A stretch of DNA of 7,577 bases from Caldithrix sp. (GTDB lineage Bacteria > Zhuqueibacterota > Zhuqueibacteria > Oceanimicrobiales > Oceanimicrobiaceae): contig SMXE01000118.1 in NCBI GenBank assembly GCA_004357015.1, positions 1 to 7,577 of the forward strand, in the 5' to 3' direction. Positions 6,992 through 7,577 of the stretch are shown here, piece after piece. The notes beneath the pieces are model-generated. The model searched no databases and had not been told where the DNA came from. It was given only the letters and a program-made list of their open reading frames with translations. Every line of letters starts with the position of its first letter. Positions within the stretch are counted from its first letter, which is position 1. The position numbers and the translations under genes are program-made.

Positions 6992-7011
6992 CGATGATTC
7001 CAAATTGTGTC

Positions 7012-7344
7012 TTATGGACAATGCGACTGCGAACAAGAGTGGGGCAAACAAATACGCCATATACGGACGGGTGGCCAGGCCGACCCCGACTCTATCGCAA
7101 GGCATGACCGGAAGAAGCATTTCCAGGACAGGTGCTTCTCACCAAAAACCCGGTCAAACCAGTGTGCAAACAGGGTGGGCCAGTTTTGCATCTTCCCGGG
7201 TGCTTTGAGATTCAGGATCCAACCTTTAAGCTGGCGCTTGGCGTCATCGTTGATCAGGTCGTCGCCTTTCTCGAAAAGCTTGTAGATAAAGGCGCAAACC
7301 GCCAGGTAGGTGCCTACACTTACGAGTTGAGGGAACGAGTCCAT
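7012..7344 (-). pseudogene. Truncated, frameshifted membrane-protein gene
   Basis: The ATG at 7342-7344 has a good AGGA (7353-7356, 7-nt spacing) and opens a 110-residue frame. Residues 1-80 look like a genuine protein: a hydrophobic N-terminus (FPQLVSVGTYLAVCAFIYKLF), a charged helix (EKGDDLINDDAKRQLKGWI), then N-W-P-T-L-F-A-H-W-F-D-R-V-F and GEKHLSWKCFFRSC. This wording resembles an uncharacterised membrane-protein family in which a long hydrophobic segment follows the S-W-K-C-F motif. Here the frame instead turns into a Cys/Pro/Trp/Ser-rich tail without hydrophobic character. The expected hydrophobic segment (GVGLATRP then YMAYLFAPLLFAVALSI) is found in the neighbouring frame, starting at a GGGG run near 7085-7088. 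One lost base would explain this. That second frame runs on into the sigma factor gene, so the original C-terminus is missing. Family recognition is from memory. A sequencing error could explain the shift but not the missing 3' part. Confidence 0.6.
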
Positions 7345-7480
7345 ACCGGGGTTCCTGTGATATTAAGTAGAATAACAACTTGTGTGGATTTTCGAAAAAG
7401 ACTCTTGTTTTTTTGAAATTGTACCCATCCCCACCCAAAAAAGAACCAAAGAACTCAAAGACCCAAAGAACCGATTGTCC
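7345..7480. other. Short intergenic region between lectin-like gene and membrane-protein remnant
   Basis: These 136 nt hold the Shine-Dalgarno AGGA (7353-7356) of the broken membrane-protein gene, an AT-rich stretch (7357-7420) that may contain its promoter although no clear box pair was found, a C-rich patch (7424-7436) and the tandem repeats described separately. No hairpin terminator for the upstream gene was recognised. Confidence 0.4.
7440..7472 (-). repeat. Four imperfect tandem 8-9 nt repeats after the variable gene
   Basis: On the plus strand the units are AAAGAACC (7440-7447), AAAGAACTC (7448-7456), AAAGACCC (7457-7464) and AAAGAACC (7465-7472). In the coding direction these read GGTTCTTT, GGGTCTTT, GAGTTCTTT and GGTTCTTT, starting 8 nt after the stop codon of the lectin-like gene. 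Their closeness to the variable 3' end makes a role in that element possible, but this is inference. Confidence 0.7.
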
Positions 7481-7577
7481 TCAGCGTACTGCACGAACGC
7501 AGTAATTGTAGAAGTCGATGTCGTGGCTGAAGCAATAGCCATGGAAGAAATTGACGTACCACGCCCGCGAAGCCGAG
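7481..7577 (-). CDS. C-terminal end of a DUF1566/Lcl-type (C-type-lectin-like) protein, probable DGR target
   Basis: Only the last 31 codons before TGA (7481-7483) are inside the window; the rest lies beyond 7577. The residues SASRAWYVNFFHG and the closing YCVRAVR match the typical end of DUF1566 (Lcl C-terminal) domains, where A-W-Y-V-N-F and Y-V-R-A-V-R are near-invariant and the residues between form the exposed face of a C-type-lectin-like fold. Such domains are known targets of diversity-generating retroelements. Between the two conserved blocks the residues are almost all from the set reachable from AAY codons (F, H, G, Y, C, S, D, I, N). Whether the protein is exported or membrane-bound cannot be told. 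The alternative is an ordinary, non-diversified DUF1566 protein. Confidence 0.75.
   Translation of the reverse strand, partial: SASRAWYVNFFHGYCFSHDIDFYNYCVRAVR
7493..7558 (-). other. Putative DGR variable region: 22 consecutive NNY codons
   Basis: Every codon from TAC (7556-7558) through CGT (7493-7495) ends in T or C, while first and second positions vary freely. This is what adenine-specific mutagenesis of a template with AAC/AAT codons leaves behind, because the third pyrimidine is never altered. Non-AAY-looking anchors (GTC, TTC, GGC, GTT, CGT) would be constant template codons. The predicted template repeat, AAC-rich but ending in the same GTTCGTGCAGTACGC, is not in the window. A 6-bp inverted repeat (TACTGC/GCAGTA, 7487-7492 and 7499-7504) sits at the 3' boundary. 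Confidence 0.6.

Noticed and set aside
6992..7120. N-terminal 43-residue extension of the sigma factor
   Set aside because: It is hydrophobic and unlike any ECF sigma N-terminus, and it matches the expected membrane segment of the broken upstream gene; the start at 6991 gives a normal-length sigma factor.
7345..7480. A DGR template repeat next to the variable region
   Set aside because: No stretch here, or elsewhere in the window by eye, resembles an adenine-rich copy of 7481-7577.
1..7577. tRNA, rRNA, CRISPR array or insertion sequence
   Set aside because: No cloverleaf, regularly spaced repeats, transposase frame or terminal inverted repeats were recognised.

Overview
The window reads as part of a chromosome from a Gram-negative member of the FCB assemblage (Bacteroidota, Ignavibacteria, Calditrichota, KSB1 and relatives). 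The evidence is an outer-membrane transport cassette made of an ECF sigma factor, a FecR anti-sigma regulator, a TonB-dependent receptor with STN and carboxypeptidase-like N-terminal domains, and a DUF4249 lipoprotein. This layout is typical of that group. The best promoter in the window is a classical TTGACA-17-TATATT, not the -33/-7 type of Bacteroidota proper, so a deeper FCB lineage is plausible. Species assignment is not possible from the sequence. Every supported gene lies on the minus strand, so transcription runs from high to low coordinates.

Layout in transcription order. (1) 7577-7481: the last 31 codons of a C-type-lectin-like (DUF1566/Lcl-type) protein, cut by the window edge. Its end has a run of 22 consecutive codons ending in T or C, the pattern left by adenine mutagenesis of AAY codons in a diversity-generating retroelement (DGR). 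Imperfect tandem 8-9 nt repeats follow the stop codon. (2) 7344-7012: the N-terminal part of a conserved membrane-protein family, broken by an apparent one-base deletion. (3) 6991-6440: ECF sigma factor. (4) 6327-5362: FecR. (5) 5350-2609: TonB-dependent receptor. (6) 2556-1762: DUF4249 lipoprotein. (7) 1761-1147: a 615-nt gap with a cluster of short inverted repeats, a possible broken small ORF, a candidate operator and a strong promoter. (8) 1146-508 and 462-1: the Tat-exported [2Fe-2S] subunit and the start of the molybdopterin subunit of a xanthine dehydrogenase-family enzyme.

How the genes work together. Genes 3-6 form a cell-surface signalling and uptake unit. By analogy with FecIRA systems, the receptor's STN domain would contact the periplasmic part of FecR, which would control the sigma factor, which in turn would transcribe the receptor and lipoprotein. 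The ligand is not identifiable. Genes 8 form a separate transcription unit for a periplasmic molybdenum hydroxylase. The most interesting signal is the DGR-like variable 3' end at the right edge. The reverse transcriptase and template repeat that would prove it are not in the window.
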